Shown here piece by piece: positions 1-26,901 of a stretch of 64,000 bases of DNA. Position 1 is the stretch's first letter, and the number at the start of each line of letters is the position of its first letter. Source of the DNA: Xiphias gladius. Taxonomy: Eukaryota > Chordata > Actinopteri > Istiophoriformes > Xiphiidae. The translations under genes were made by a program, and so were the position numbers. The notes under the pieces are model-generated. The model saw only the letters and a list, made by a program, of their open reading frames with translations. It was not told the DNA's origin and did no database searches. The stretch covers positions 25,604,045-25,668,044 of the forward strand of contig NC_053420.1 of NCBI RefSeq assembly GCF_016859285.1, read 5' to 3'.

Positions 1-3000
1 GCTGGGAGAGCTCATGAAGTTCAACATTGATGCCTTCAAAAGATTCAACAAATATGTCAACACTCCAGAGAAGGTATAATTATACACCTTATATGCCTTT
101 TTTAAAAAGGTATTGTATGTGCTGGCCTAACAAAATAAAATTTTGCAGCAATTTCTCAACTTGTGTGTTCTATGAAGATATCCAAGAGTGTACAATGGTA
201 CAGTCTGATTTCTTTTCTGTAGTTTCAGACCTTCCTGACGCAGATCAACAGCTCTCTGGTGGACTCTAACATGCTGGTGCGCTGTATCGTCCTTTCATTG
301 GACCGCTTTGAGAGCCAGACTGAAGATGTGAAAGGTAAACGGGGATTGCAAGTTTACAGATGTCGACTGGTCATAAACTAGTGACAGAATGTACTCACCA
401 CCCCCATCTAAGGCAACGGATAATGTTAGGCCATGTCCATACTGATATGGATAAATCTGAAAACACTGGTGTTATATCACACTGTGTTAAATAAGCTACA
501 TTAGTTTTTTCAGATTGTTTTGTATTTGATGTGTGCATTGAAAAATAGAAAAACCTTCTTGTTTTAGTTTCAAAATCATAAATAAATGAAAGTCCTACTC
601 CTGTAAGAGGTTCTAAGCAATAATTTAAGTGGTTTGTAACACCCCCCCAGTGGTGGAGGTACTTTCTGAGTGCTGCCTGCTCTCCTACATGGCCAGAGTC
701 GAGAACAGGCTTTCCTTCCTCTTCCGACTGATCAACATCATCAACGTACAGACTCTCACACAGGTCTTGTTTCATTTTCACTTTCTTACATCTATGTCAA
801 TCTCAAACAGTTTTTTTATCTGTTAGGATTGTAACGCAAAATACTACATCATCATCTAAAGTCTTTTTCCTTTTTGTATCCATGCCATCTCCTTTTCCCT
901 GCAGGAGAATGTGAGCTGTTTAAACACCAGTTTGGTGATCTTGATGCTGGCCAGAAGAAAGGCTAAACTGCCCTTCTACCTCAACGCTTTGCGGGAGAAG
1001 GAATATGCTGAGAAGTACCCGGGCTGCCTGCTCAACAACTTTCACAACCTACTGCGCTTCTGGCAGCGCCACTACCTCAACAAAGACAAAGATAGCACCT
1101 GTCTGGAGAATGTGAGTATCTCTCACTCTTTCTTGCATACAGTTGAAACTCAAGAAAATACCTACATTTCACCCAAGTCTACACCAGCTGCATTGCACAA
1201 GCAGCGAATGAGTGTCCTCTTAGTCTCTACTGTGGTTTTTCTCTCATGCTTTCAACACAAGATGGAAAATATGCACGCTGGCAAAAACAGAAACTTAGTG
1301 CTTAGAGTGATACGTCACAGTGACGAGTGTGAGCTATCGGTTTAGACCCCAAACATTGGTTGAAGTGTTTCAAAAAATTTCAAGAGACAGGTGTTTTTTA
1401 AAAATGCAGATACTAAGTTGTGTTCAGTATTGAGAAGACTTAGTCTTGCAGATTTGGAAAAGTGTTGAATGTTGTACATTAAGCAGGAAATCTTCAAAAC
1501 AATCTACGAAATTTACCTCCTTTTCCACTGAAGGAAAATTGTCAGTGGAAATTGCGTATACTTTTCGGTTTGCTTTTAAGTGTTCAAATCAATGTGCAAC
1601 CACAAATAATATAACGTTTATGCGACAAAATGGCTGCATACAGAAAACCCTAAAATATGTCTTGAAAGACAAATGCGGTGTATGCAAATGAGTTCAGAAA
1701 CGTAAGCAGTGACTGATAAGGTGAATTTATGTTCATTTTAATGTGATGCATTTAATGCATCTGTTAATGTGTTTGCTCCAGCCCCCTGGGACTGAACATC
1801 TATTAGAAATAGTATCTTATCTCAGTCAACTTAAACATACACTTTTTAGGCTGTTAGTTATAGAGTATTTGTGCTAAAGCAGTATTTGTCTTGCTTTGTT
1901 CAATAAAATCCATGAATGCCTAAGACTAGTGTAGCTTAGCCACTGGCTGTGAACAGCAGCAGCAGCTTCACGTAAGGTAAGAAAGTCCACATTCCCCAGT
2001 GGTGAGCGTTTCATACTAAGTATTTGTTAGCTTTGCACTGAAGCTGCATTAATAAGAATTTTTCCATAAACAGTGGGTAAAATTGTGGAAGGGCTCACTC
2101 ACAGTGACACGGAGTTATCACCAACTCTGCAGTTCCTCTCAGCTCTAAGGAACATTTTAGCGTTTTTATGCTCATTATTTTGGTTTCATAGCTCGCAACT
2201 TCACTTTTGTTCAGTCTCATCAATGTTGTTTCCAGCTCGGAAGGCAGGAGTTTTCAGTGAAAAAGCTCCACTGTACACCACCTGCCCAGCACCAAACAGC
2301 ACACAAAGTTAGACTGTCTGGTAAAGGCAGTGCAGCATTTAGCAGCTAAAGAACAAGATATTTCCCTCAGGAGTTTGTTGGTAGGACCAAAATGGGGATT
2401 AAAGGTGAGTGAATATGGGACTTAACATTTACCAGCTGCCCAAAGGTATTAGTCCAAATGAATTTCAATGTTTCTCTGTATCTGTTGGATGCGTAGCCAG
2501 CTATTTTCTAACCTGTCAGGCATAACATCTTTATAAGGTGGTGTGAAAGCTGGGATTCCACTGCCCCCTTGTGGCCAAAAATATCAATCATAACATGACT
2601 TAATCTCATTTAATGTTTTAATGTTATTGGTTAAATGACCAAGTCAAAATATAGTACTGATCCACTAGACATCCAGGAATACAGTTAGCCAGGCTGATTT
2701 TTCTGAGCATGCAAACTGTCACTTACAGAGAAGGCTATTGACAACTAACTGAAGCCACCAAACATTACCACATACAGGTAGGTCCATAAGTATTTGGACA
2801 GTGACACAATTTTTGCAGTTTTGCCTCTGTACATCACAACGTGGGATTTGAGAGCCATCAAGATGTGCTTGAAGTGCAGACTCTCATCTTTAATTCAGGG
2901 GGTTTCACAGAAATATCCAATTAACTGTTTAGGAATTAAATCCATTTTTATACATAGTCCCTAATTTTCAGAGGCTCAAAAGTAATTGGACAAATGACAG

Positions 3001-4083
3001 TTGATCAGCTCATGAACAAGTGTGGCCTGTTCACTCATTATTTCATGACAAATTAAGCAGATAAAAGGTCTGGAGTTGATTCCAAGGGCTGAATTTGCAT
3101 TTGGTATCTGTTCATGTGAACTCTCAATATGCAGTCCAAAAAGGTGTTGATGCAAATGAAGGAGGCTATCATCAGGCTGAAAAAAACAAAACAAACCTAT
3201 CAGACAGATAGCAGAAAACTTTAGGATTAGCTGAATCCACATTTTTGTACATTCTTAAAAAGAAGGAATGCACTGGCGAGCTCTGCAACACCAAAGGGCC
3301 TGGAAGACCAAGGAAGAAAACTAAAGTGGATGATCACAGAATTCATTCCTTGGTGAAGAAAAACTCTTTCACAACATCTAGTCTGGTCAAGAACACCTTC
3401 GAGGAGGTAGGCATATCATTGCCAAAGTCTACAATCAAGAGACGCTTTCAGGAATGTAAATACAGAGGGTTTACCACAATGTGCAAACCACATGTAACAG
3501 TTGGAAACAGGAAGGCCAGATTAGACTTTGCAAGAAACCCTCTAAAAAAGCCTGCTCAGTTCTGGAACAACGCTCTGTGAACAGATGAAACCAAGATGAA
3601 CTTGTACCAGAATGACAGGAAGAGAAGAATATTTAGAAGAAAAGGAACTGCTCACGAGCCGCAGCATTCCACATCATCTGTCCAACATGGTGGAGGCAGT
3701 GTTATGGCATGGGCATGTATGGCTGCCAATGGAACGGGGTCACTGGTGTTTATTGATGGTGTGACTGCTGATAGAAGTATCCATTGTGATGGTGTACAGA
3801 GGCAAAATTATCAAAATTGTGTCAATATCCAAATACTTAAGGACCTAACTATACAAGCCTCTAGCTCATCAGATCCTTCTCGATAACAAGCTGTAAATTA
3901 AAATGAGTTTTATTGCTCTAATTCCTCTTTGATTTTGCTCCTCAGAGCTCCTGTATCCCCTTCAGCTACTGGAAGGAGACGGTGTCAGTGCTGCTGGGCT
4001 CAGACAGGACTTCTCTGTGTGCCATAGCGAGCTATATCGATGAGCCCTTCATGGATCTGGACAGAGACCTGGTGGAGGTTTGA
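1..4083 (+). CDS. trpc4ap: TRPC4-associated protein (TRUSS), C-terminal part
   Basis: This is the 3' end of a gene whose earlier exons lie left of the window. Five coding exons are visible: 1-73, 223-334, 651-763, 905-1111 and 3949-4083, with phases that join cleanly and a TGA stop at 4081-4083. Recognisable stretches include LGELMKFNIDAFKRF, MLVRCIVLSLDRFESQ, NNFHNLLRFWQRHYL and the C-terminal PFSYWKETVSVLL, as in vertebrate TRPC4AP. The family product is an adaptor of the DDB1-CUL4 ubiquitin ligase that also associates with TRPC4 and TNF receptor 1; this role is family knowledge, not seen here. The last visible intron (1112-3948) is 2.8 kb and holds a Tc1-like insertion. The last exon has two possible acceptors two bases apart (3947 or 3949); only 3949 keeps the conserved frame. 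The next gene, myh7b, is convergent, as expected from the human neighbourhood. Confidence 0.94.
2775..3851 (+). mobile_element. Tc1-like DNA transposon, internally deleted
   Basis: Inverted terminal repeats are visible. The left end reads CAGGTAGGTCCATAAGTATT and continues TTGGACAGTGACACAATTTT. The right end, read on the other strand, starts TAGTTAGGTCCTTAAGTATT and continues with the same block carrying a few changes. Both ends abut a TA dinucleotide (2773-2774 and 3852-3853), the Tc1/mariner target duplication. The 1,077 bp length is shorter than the usual 1.3-1.6 kb because the C-terminal third of the transposase is missing. The element sits in the last visible intron of trpc4ap in the same orientation as the gene. 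It cannot make its own transposase. Confidence 0.88.
3245..3837 (+). pseudogene. Tc1-like transposase remnant
   Basis: The reading frame has a paired-type helix-turn-helix region (GPGRPRKKTKVDD with a basic AT-hook-like run, then KSTIKRRFQECKYRGFTTM) and enters the catalytic domain. A TGA at 3578-3580 replaces the tryptophan codon just before the first catalytic aspartate motif (TDETK). The frame then continues through NLYQND, HGGGSVMAWACMAANG and VFIDGVTADRS before the sequence jumps to the right terminal repeat. The second aspartate (normally in a DNDPKHT motif) and the third acidic residue are deleted. This is a dead copy. Confidence 0.85.
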
Positions 4084-5140
4084 CCTCCAGCATGTGCACC
4101 CACTGCACTGGTGGTGGGACAGGGCAGAGGGTCACAGGGAGCAAGGACACCTAAAGCTGGTGATTACTCCACTGAGCTGAGCCATCCAGGGGCTTTGTGA
4201 CTGAGTTTCTGGATGTAAAGACTCACGTGTTTGCTGTCTGTACCTACGCATGGAGGCTGTCATCACAGATGTGAGGGGACGTAATTTGGCCAGCAGTTGT
4301 CTTCTCACTGAGTTACTGCTCTTCTTCAAAGGAAACCTGTATACTCATCCCAGATCGCCCACATCGTATAACAGACAAATAAGGGACCTTAGGAAATGAC
4401 ACCCGCATTGGTTGTTTGCTTTAGGTGAAAGTCAGATAGAGCCTTTTATATAACCTATACAAAATTCTATTAAAAAAATATGTATGATCCAACAAATTAT
4501 ATGTTAGAAAAAAGATTCTTTTCACATGAACTTGGTGTGGAAATGGCCTCAGATTATACCGTCACCTAGATGTGCAGGTCAGTGGCGTGTCACAGGGCTG
4601 CCAGGAGTCAGCGGCCTCAATCTCCCACTACCTATACGCTTTCTGTTGACTCAGTGCCACTCCACTGCCTGACCTGTGGAAGAAACTGGTAATTTTTGGC
4701 AGGGGTCTTCTCAATGAACAGCATTTTCATTTAACCTGTCTGTGGGTCTATTTTATTAGGTGGCTATTGTTGATTGGTGCTTTTTGGCTCTACTCAGAAC
4801 ATTTAGAAAGATTTTGGGCCGACTGATATGTTTCACGAATCACATGGGGCTCCTCTCACCTAAAACCATCCACTCTGTTGTGGCTTCAGAAGCTTCACCC
4901 AGGGACTCGTCTCTTTTCCAGGTTATTTTTGCTGATCTATTTTTGTCATGTTGAAAACAATGGCTTTTAGCTCTGGATAAACTGTAGAATAAAACATTGC
5001 ACAGATGAAATTGTTTTTATTGTTTGTTACATTTTAACACCTTTTGTTGATTAAAAACCACCTTCATTTTGTAACAGAATTTGTATTCATGCTGTGAGAG
5101 ATGCTTTGCGAAGAGAATAAACTATGCAGGTGCTAGTGTT
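4084..5140 (+). other. trpc4ap: trpc4ap 3' untranslated region
   Basis: No reading frame with family resemblance follows the stop codon. Two AATAAA hexamers, at 4988-4993 and 5116-5121, are the likely alternative ends of the transcript, giving a 3' UTR of roughly 0.9 to 1.05 kb. Extent is inferred from the hexamers only. Confidence 0.6.
4988..4993 (+). terminator. Polyadenylation signal, trpc4ap
   Basis: AATAAA about 900 bases after the trpc4ap stop, followed within 50 bases by T-rich and TGT-rich sequence. A second AATAAA lies at 5116-5121. Confidence 0.55.
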
Positions 5141-6895
5141 AAATACCGCTTCCATTGTTCCAGTCCACACAGTTTGTTTTTTGTGAACTAGCCTTCAGCC
5201 CAACATTGTCATCATTGGATTGAAAGTCTACCACTTTCTCTGGTATTTCTCAAAATCTCAGACTACGAGATGAGAATGACAATCTTTAAATATGATGGCC
5301 CTTTTTTGCGTGGTGCCACCACTTGATCTTTAGTTTGGATTGAGAAGAAGCAGAGAGCACGGCTGTGTTGATGTGTCCATGGCCTGAATGTGCAGCTGTT
5401 TTGTGGAAATGGAAGATGCAGAGCTGAACAGATATTTGGTGTCTCAAATTAAACTGGCCGAACCCGAGATGAGTACAAATGAATGAGCTACCTCATATTT
5501 TATCCTGATACCGTACAGATCAAATCACTTCTAATGACAACTGTACAGTTTTACTCCCAACATCTCATGAGTCATAATTATTGTTCATGTGAATGTATAA
5601 GGGCATTTCTACAGTTTGCCCCTGATGCCATGAGTGATTAGTGCTATGCCGCCTTGGGATGCAATCACACGTCCTTTTCTCTTTTGAAGCCTTTTGTTTG
5701 CTTTGAAGCTAATTAACCAGAAATGTTTCCTCGTTTTCTAGCTTTCATTCAGCATGTCTTAAATCTCTTGATGGGTGTCCACATACATTAGGTTAGTTTA
5801 TCTTTTATGCTTTGCAGTGAAGTCAATGCAAGTACACGTTACAAGTGCTTCTACAAATTGTCAGTTTCTTGCTGGATGCCCAAGATAACTGCTATGTTTG
5901 ACATGATGGGATTTGACACAGGGTACTCCTGCAGCGCTGTTATGTTCCTAGTACTGATCGTATATTATCATGAATCTGAATCCTCCTTATCACTCCAGTA
6001 ATCCACCATGGAAGTCAGTGAAGCTACTGCTATAAAAACGTGGATGTTGTCAGCACTCTTTTGGAGCAACTACATAAACAGTCCCTGACTTCTGTAGCTT
6101 TGTGATCCTATAGAGGGATCCCTCTGTATGATGCACGAGAGAATTGGTTTTCAACAGTTTTGCCGTATGTGGTGTGATGCTCCTAGTAGGCCTTTGAATT
6201 CATTCATTCATTAGTTAGTGTAGAAAATGGTGAAATCTTATCCTCTTGGCAATGAACATGCTGCATAGTGTTTAATAGAACACACTATTTGACTTTTGTT
6301 TTAGGTCCCTGATATTTTGATTTTTGTTAACTTGTAGATTTATGTAATGTTTGGCATGTTGAGAATATTATTAGATACATTTTGCAGCCAGTTCAAAACT
6401 CGCATTCAGAACTCAGACCATGTGGTGCTTTTTTGATCAAATATGATTGTATCTCACCTCACCAGGATCAACAGCATCCATGGAAATGTTGTTGAAAAGA
6501 GCAACCATTAAGAGATGTTTTAATGCATTAATTCATTTTAGAAAAAAAAAAACCCTATTGTTTTCTGTTTTTGTGTTGCCATTCAATGACGGGGAAAATC
6601 GCTTATGGTTGTGTTAAAAATTCACTTCTTCACACTTCTTAATGTTACTAATCCTGTTTGACCATCAGACAAACAGAGAAAAGATTCATGTTTGAGTTTC
6701 ACATTCAACTATAACCACTTCTGTAACCAGCTTTAACCCTCATGTTCCTTCTCTAATGCTGGTATTGAACTTCATTTTCCTTATTTGGCAACTGTTTGTC
6801 AAATTAATAATATAATAAATTCTTCTTTAGACCTTATTTGACATTGGATTTCTATCTTTGTCACATAATAACACAGACACACACAAAAATCTGTC
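5140..6895. other. Convergent intergenic gap, trpc4ap to myh7b
   Basis: No exon, RNA gene or mobile-element end was recognised. The sequence is AT-rich with a short A run near 6541. The two flanking genes end toward each other here. Confidence 0.6.
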
Positions 6896-6899
6896 ATAT

Positions 6900-7268
6900 T
6901 TAAAGATTTTAAGGTCTTTATTTGGGCGCGTCCACACAGTCGAGCACAGCTGTTGCAGCTGGCTAGCTGTGATATGTTTGGCTGCAGCGTTTAGCCTCAC
7001 CACATCACTCAGCAAGCTGAAATACACAAGACAGGGGTGTTTACTAGCAACCACATACACAGTGTCATAGAGTTACTCATGACCACACTAGAGATCACAT
7101 GAGAGGGCTGTGTGAGGTCATCTTCACCAGAGAATAGTATCCAGTCTCTTCTAAGATTAGTTCTTGTTATGAAGCCTGCCGGCTAATTTTAATAAATTCT
7201 TCCAAAGGTCATACAATTCTGCATCATACTGTAATATGAAATGTATTAAAAGTATTTAGTTTACCAAC
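6900..7268 (-). other. myh7b: myh7b terminal exon and 3' UTR region
   Basis: The 135-bp last rod exon ends with a GGCAAG|GTTGGT donor at 7268/7269, so a short tail exon must follow. Candidate acceptors are the TTACAG at about 7234 and weaker AGs nearer 7120, each giving a different short tail, so none is chosen. An AATAAA (minus) at 6917-6922 ends the transcript. Confidence 0.55.
6917..6922 (-). terminator. Polyadenylation signal, myh7b
   Basis: AATAAA on the minus strand, about 350 bases after the last recognised coding exon. It is followed on the minus strand by a GT-rich run (plus 6873-6886), the usual downstream element. Confidence 0.75.
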
Positions 7269-22312
<15,044 letters not shown>

Positions 22313-22760
22313 GGTGGCAACTCCTCGCCGGCCCCCAAAACCGGACGCACCAGAGAGACAGATGAGTTGTGGAATTCCTTTGGTAAGAAAACAAAGCTTT
22401 GTGTTAGTCGGTGGGTCTTAATGTGCTTACGCCGTTTTTGTTACTTCAGCCTCCCGTTATTGATGAAAACATTACGTGGCCACGAAAGCGCCGCTCGTGC
22501 GTAAAGAGCGCAAATCCACTATCAGCAAATGAGAACAAAAATATAGAAACGTGGAGCGCGTTCACTGACACGTGCCAGCCAAGGTAAACAGCAGGACTGC
22601 CCTCGTGAGAATGAAATTAAGACTCTTCAAGACGTTTTGAAGGGCACCCGGAGCCGTGCGTAAAATGCGTAATGGTCAACCTACCAAACAAAGGCAAAAA
22701 GTTGTCCACTGACCTCAGGACGACCACAACGAAATAACAGCTTGGTGAGATGTGCCCTCC

Positions 22761-22766
22761 TTTATA
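22761..22766 (-). promoter_or_regulatory. TATA box, putative myh7b promoter
   Basis: TATAAA on the minus strand (AGTATAAAGGAG context), about 450 bases upstream of the start codon. A noncoding first exon of roughly 22685-22735 with a donor at 22683-22684 (TTTG|GTAGGT, minus) would fit. The noncoding exon and its acceptor were not proved. Confidence 0.55.
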
Positions 22767-24318
22767 CTGTGTTCCTCAAGGTCACGGTCAGTGGACATTT
22801 GTCCCTCATTAGCATATGCCACCTCCTCCGACGCCTATTGGTGCTGAGCGCCTGTCTCAATTGACACAAAAGGAAAGCTACGTTTTTGTCATTGCGCTAA
22901 ACCCAAGCCGGCTATTTTTGTATCCCAGTTATTTTATGCACTGTACACACTACGAGGGAGTGGGAGAGAGTTGCATTAGGAGCATCCCTGTCGGGGGGAA
23001 TTTTTTCACTCCGAACATTTTGAAGGGCAGTGCATCATTGCCTCTCCAAGGACAGTCCACACCTAGCAACAAAAACCTGCGCATTCAACGGGACATTCGC
23101 AGGGAAACCAGTAAATCATATGCACAGAAAATGTACAGAACAAAGTTAAAGCCAGTACTCCCAAGTACATATCTAGAAATGGGTTGCTGTTTTTATCCAC
23201 CCTCGGCCTCCTGATAAACACGGATGAACTCATCCCACTTTAGGTGACTTTGATGCTCATGAACTCATGTTGTCCCCTAAGTAACAGCCCTGCAGCTTTT
23301 GTGTTGTTAAGTGCCAGCGAGGATGTTTGCTATTGTGTGTGGCCACAGAGGATGCAACCTTAGAAGAGATTATTTCAGGCGCTGTGTGGCATTAAACATG
23401 GTACTATAAATACACAACTTTATATTAATAGCGAGAAACATGGCTCCTACCAGAAAAATAAAGTGCCTCATATGAATTTAAAACAAATAAACAAGAGTAC
23501 TTTTAGTTTTTCAGATTGTTTCTTCATAGCCATAGCCAGAGACCTCCACAGCTTTTATGCCTTGGGCCTTGGATGAAAATGTTAAGTGTACTGGTAACCG
23601 TCCACTGATAGCACAGTGTGTTTATCGTCATACGTAGCTGTTGTAATTTTGTGTATCCAGTAATTCTGGCATAAGCACTGCGTCTCTCACACTCTGGCTC
23701 CACCAGATCTGACCTTCAGAGCAAGGGGAGAGGTTGGTGCCTGGTATGAGAGCAGGGTGACAGTGCAGCACGGGGGGAGGGAAAGGGGACCACAGTTTCT
23801 CAGAATAGACAAAGCCAGAGTCCAGCATTCCTGATAGGGAGATTGACTGTTAACTCTTGGCCGTGCCGAATTCTGCAATAGCCATGTAGATAAGCTGAAG
23901 AAGGCCTTCTGCAGCCATTGTAGACACTGTAGCATTCACAAACCCTAGGCAGCGATAGGCCTACCTGAAATATGATAAAAAAGGGTTTGCTCTCTTTCCT
24001 CTCCACACACACACACAAACACGCACACAGAAACAAGAAAAAGATGGGGCAGCCATCTTTGTTGACACCGCTATCTGTTCCCGTGGTAGACTAAGAGGTG
24101 TTGCCATGATGGCTCAAACTTTCTTGGGCATCAGTTAGATAGAGTGGGCCTGAGCTATTCTGGGACAAGGGGCTCTTCAGAGGCAGAGGCTGGTTTATGT
24201 ACTATGTCACTTGGTGCACCATTTGAAAAGCTGGCATGCTGATAACACATGAGGAGGAGATGAATCCCAAAGTCCCCAGAGCCGCTGGCTTTAAATAAGT
24301 CCACATACTGCGGCACGT

Positions 24319-24319
<1 letters not shown>

Positions 24320-24351
<32 letters not shown>
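24320..24351. repeat. (CA)n microsatellite
   Basis: About 16 CA units in the intergenic region. Confidence 0.95.
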
Positions 24352-24355
<4 letters not shown>

Positions 24356-25055
24356 TATTGAAGTGCATGCAGTGCTAGCGTCGTCCCCCAGCACATCTCT
24401 CTGCACTACTATACTGCAGCCCACTGCAACAGCTGACTTCTCAGAGCAACAGCTCTCCTTACGTCCCCAGTGATCCTCAAAATCATTTAGACCCTAATGT
24501 CGCAAGGCTCATTAATGCTCACGTTTGGGTTATTGGACGCTTGTGCAGCTTTGAATTACCTCCCCATTTGAAATGACCAAACTGATGTCCAGATGTAGGC
24601 CTCGGCCCTGAAATGTTGGTGCCGAGTCCTCAGTCCATTCTTGGGGATTGGCCAACTGCCTGTTTGGTGATGTGCAAGCGAGGAGCCGACATTTTGGGCA
24701 TCAAGACTTGATCTGGGGGTCGGTCACAGTTGTTTTAGATCATCATGCACTGAATGCCAGCAGGCTTAGGCAGCGAGATGAAGAGAGATTGGGCATTATG
24801 ACTGCAGTCATTCTCAGCCGTGTTTAATTGCACACGACACAGTCACATCTCTCTCCATGTTCGGTTTCTGCACAGGTGGGACCGTTCATCAGAAACAATG
24901 CTGCCAAAGGAGGTATACAAAATCTATCTTTCTCAATCTACCTTTCTCTCTCGTTCTCACTCTCACTCTCTGCATATATATAAATCTATATTCTGTATAT
25001 CTATATACCAAAACTCTCAGAGAAGCCAAATCTGTGCATTCTGTTCATATATCTT

Positions 25056-25056
<1 letters not shown>

Positions 25057-25087
<31 letters not shown>
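25057..25087. repeat. (TA)n simple repeat
   Basis: Short TA tract with one TG interruption. The surrounding 24970-25090 is rich in CT and TA simple sequence. Confidence 0.8.
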
Positions 25088-26868
25088 TCATAAAATCTTT
25101 AAGAAATGTGACTATAACTGTATAGTTTGTGTTTTGTGCACTTTGTGTCCTTGTTTTTATATATTATCTTGTTGGTCTCTCTTATTCCTTCTTTTCCCTC
25201 TCTTCCTTCTCCAAGCAGTTCGCAACTGCTGTTTTGAAAGGCGCGACCTAAATAACGTTTGCCTGCTTGCTCGACAGAACAAATATTGAGGTCCCTATCT
25301 TGCTCTATAGCAGTAACCTAAAAATGGGCGGTGAAGCAGTGTTTCATTTTGGATCAAAGCATTCAGCGCTGGTGGGTATTTCTGTAATCGCCTCGTGCCT
25401 GCCCACAATACCTTGCAGCAACTGTGTGGGCTCAGGTCTTAGCCATCGGTTCATCAGAGTGGAGACGGGCAGACGCGTGGCATAAACACACTCTAAAGCC
25501 CCAATTACTCTTCCACACCCACTCCGCCCCCTGGCATCCACCCATACGCAGGCAACAATAACACACGGCAGACTTAATCAGTCTTTTAGGGAGCCTTTTG
25601 GGGGTTTGATACCTCAGCTATTAGCCTCTGGCTCCAGACAATACCCTGTCTCTCATTGTGCTAAGTTGTGGTCTGGGTCAGTGGGCCCGGCCTGCCCGGC
25701 CAGCCCTGCCCTCAGTATGTATGGCAGCCCTCAGCTGTCTTTCTATTTCAGGAGCATGGAGGCATACCTCGGCCCAGCTGGGGCATCAGAGACAATGGGC
25801 ATGCTGCCTTATCCAAACACAGGCTCGCAGACAATCTGACGCACTCCAGGATCCCAGTGAGAGCCCTGCTGCAGCCCCCTCCTGCCCAATAAAGCAGAAG
25901 CAAAGGGTTAACAAGGCTGCACAGACACTTAGACACATCACTCAGGAGCTCGAAAGCTTCCTTTAAACACACTATGATGAACAATCCGGAGCAAGGAGAG
26001 ATTAATTTGTTGTGTGGTTTGTAATGATGGACATGAATGTAGTGGTACGGAAACCATCTACTCTACCTTTTTCATATGGAGAATACAGTTGGGCGGCTTT
26101 TTAAACTGACACAGACGTTTCTCTTTGTGGATAAAGTCACCATGACGAAACACAAATCGATTGACTTTCAAGGGGGGAAAAAAAAAACATGAAGACATTT
26201 CTGAAAACCAAACTCATCTTATTCATACCGATGGATGTTCCCTGCATGGTGATTGCTGACTAGATCTTGCCGTTTATCTGCCTCATTTTATACACCCACA
26301 CCACCGATGTCAGACACATTTCTACCACAGTTAAAACGATAAATGTTTGCCATGTGGGTTTTTGCTAAAAGCCACATCCATACTGCTCAGTTCACACAAA
26401 GATACTCCTCCATGTTTTTAATCTCTTGTATTTAGGTTCCAATGAAATCACTGTTTCTAAACAGCGGGCCATGACTTCAGTTGCTCTGCTTGACTTTAAA
26501 TAGACTTGGAAGGGAAGCCTGTCTAGCTGCCTGGAAAGACCTTCAGTTAGTGACCTACAGCATCTCACTGTCAGGGTAGGCATAGCTTCATCTAATTTAC
26601 TGTCAGGCCTGTTGGGGGTCTGTTGAAGATGTCCAAGGGATGCAGGTGGCAGTGCTCGGCCTCTTACCATAACTGCTGTTTAGACAGAGCCGCTGTCACA
26701 ATGAGAGGCATTTCAGCAAGCCGCATGGCAGCTCTTTCACAGTTTACACGGGCTCCAAGCCCTTGTATATTTCCTTTATACACACGTGCAAATGCATTCA
26801 TGCGTAAACCAAAGTGCACCTCTCCCACAGAAGACAACATTACCTGTCGCCCATGGCAACTGCTCAAA

Positions 26869-26873
<5 letters not shown>

Positions 26874-26896
<23 letters not shown>
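26874..26896. repeat. (GA)n microsatellite
   Basis: About 11 GA units. Confidence 0.9.

Positions 26897-26901
<5 letters not shown>

Noticed and set aside
1446-1691. An 81-codon frame in the last visible trpc4ap intron
   Set aside because: No family resemblance, and the exons on either side already join in frame without it.
2976-3242. Minus-strand 88-codon frame inside the Tc1-like element
   Set aside because: It is the antisense of the degenerate N-terminal part of the transposase region.
25606-25966. Plus-strand frames rich in proline, glycine and alanine
   Set aside because: Several overlapping frames are open at once, which points to local GC-rich composition rather than a coding exon.
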